DNA of 60,736 bases from an uncultured Thiothrix sp. Lineage in GTDB: Bacteria; Pseudomonadota; Gammaproteobacteria; Poriferisulfidales; GCA-002705445. Positions 60,667 through 60,736 of the stretch are shown here, one piece after another. The DNA lies in assembly GCA_902595225.1 (NCBI GenBank), contig CACJPG010000005.1:1-60736 (forward strand), in the 5' to 3' direction. A program made the position numbers and the translations under genes. The notes under the pieces are model-generated. The model did no database searches. It was given only the letters and a program-made list of their open reading frames with translations, and had not been told where the DNA came from. The stretch's first letter is position 1; every line of letters begins with the position of its first letter.

Positions 60667-60674
60667 ATCATTAT
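60646..60674 (+). promoter_or_regulatory. iscR promoter
   Basis: A perfect -35 TTGACA lies at 60646-60651 and CATTAT (4 of 6) at 60669-60674, with a 17-bp spacer. Transcription would start near 60681, about 26 bases before the iscR ATG. Confidence 0.6.
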
Positions 60675-60706
60675 TGCAGTATTAGTAAATAATGACTTAA
60701 TGAAAT

Positions 60707-60736
60707 ATGAAATTAACGACAAAAAGTAGATATGCT
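60707..60736 (+). CDS. iscR: Fe-S cluster regulator IscR, first ten codons only
   Basis: The window ends after ATG plus nine codons encoding MKLTTKSRYA, which matches the IscR N-terminus (MRLTSKGRYA in E. coli). The call is supported by the trmJ-iscR order and by the IscR-type site and TTGACA promoter just upstream. IscR senses Fe-S cluster status and controls isc genes, which would follow outside the window. Confidence 0.85.
   Translation, partial: MKLTTKSRYA

Overview
The window is a very AT-rich, densely packed stretch of a gammaproteobacterial chromosome. The class is read from conserved gene order. A left block runs dnaE-accA-tilS-pyrG-kdsA-eno-ftsB-ispD-ispF-tsaB-miaA-hfq-hflX-hflK-hflC-hisZ-purA. 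A right block runs tgt-yajC-secD-secF, convergent suhB, then trmJ and the first ten codons of iscR. Low GC, 1-10 bp gaps, overlapping tail-to-tail genes and no mobile elements suggest a streamlined free-living marine lineage. A SAR86-like bacterium is plausible, but that is inference. No rRNA, tRNA, CRISPR array or insertion sequence was recognised, and no gene-free stretch exceeds about 150 bases.

Bases 1-17702 are housekeeping: DNA polymerase III alpha (5' end cut by the window), fatty acid, CTP, KDO, isoprenoid and purine synthesis, tRNA modification, Hfq, HflX and the HflKC complex.

Bases 17718-55001 form one large surface-glycan locus between purA and tgt. It opens with an O-antigen ligase and a Wzm/Wzt-type ABC exporter. 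The middle part (20502-44500) encodes all four activities for GDP-D-glycero-alpha-D-manno-heptose: GmhA, HddA, and a fused HddC-GmhB protein. It also encodes a GDP-mannose-4,6-dehydratase-like enzyme and a ColD-like 3-dehydratase with His in place of the PLP lysine. Around these lie two separate E1 alpha/beta thiamine-diphosphate enzyme pairs without E2/E3, five probable Fe(II)/2-oxoglutarate oxygenases, several epimerases, a methyltransferase, a cupin, a DJ-1/PfpI protein, and four diverged copies of a GT-A-like glycosyltransferase family that I cannot name. My reading (inference) is a deoxygenated, possibly branched-chain and oxidised heptose polysaccharide exported by the ABC route.

Bases 44490-55001 hold a mirror-image arrangement. 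On each side of a divergent point near 50.6 kb lie an epimerase, a polyprenyl-phosphate-sugar-synthase-like GT2 and a large GT-C-like membrane protein. The minus arm continues into a UPF0104 flippase-like protein, a Nudix hydrolase and a GDP-fucose-synthase-like enzyme. The plus arm carries a VTT/DedA-like membrane protein. These look like two paralogous modules for lipid-linked sugar transfer at the periplasmic face.

Bases 55045-60736 return to housekeeping. The end of the window has a good IscR type-1 site over the iscR promoter and, inside the last codons of trmJ, a perfect 19-bp palindrome of Fur-box form.
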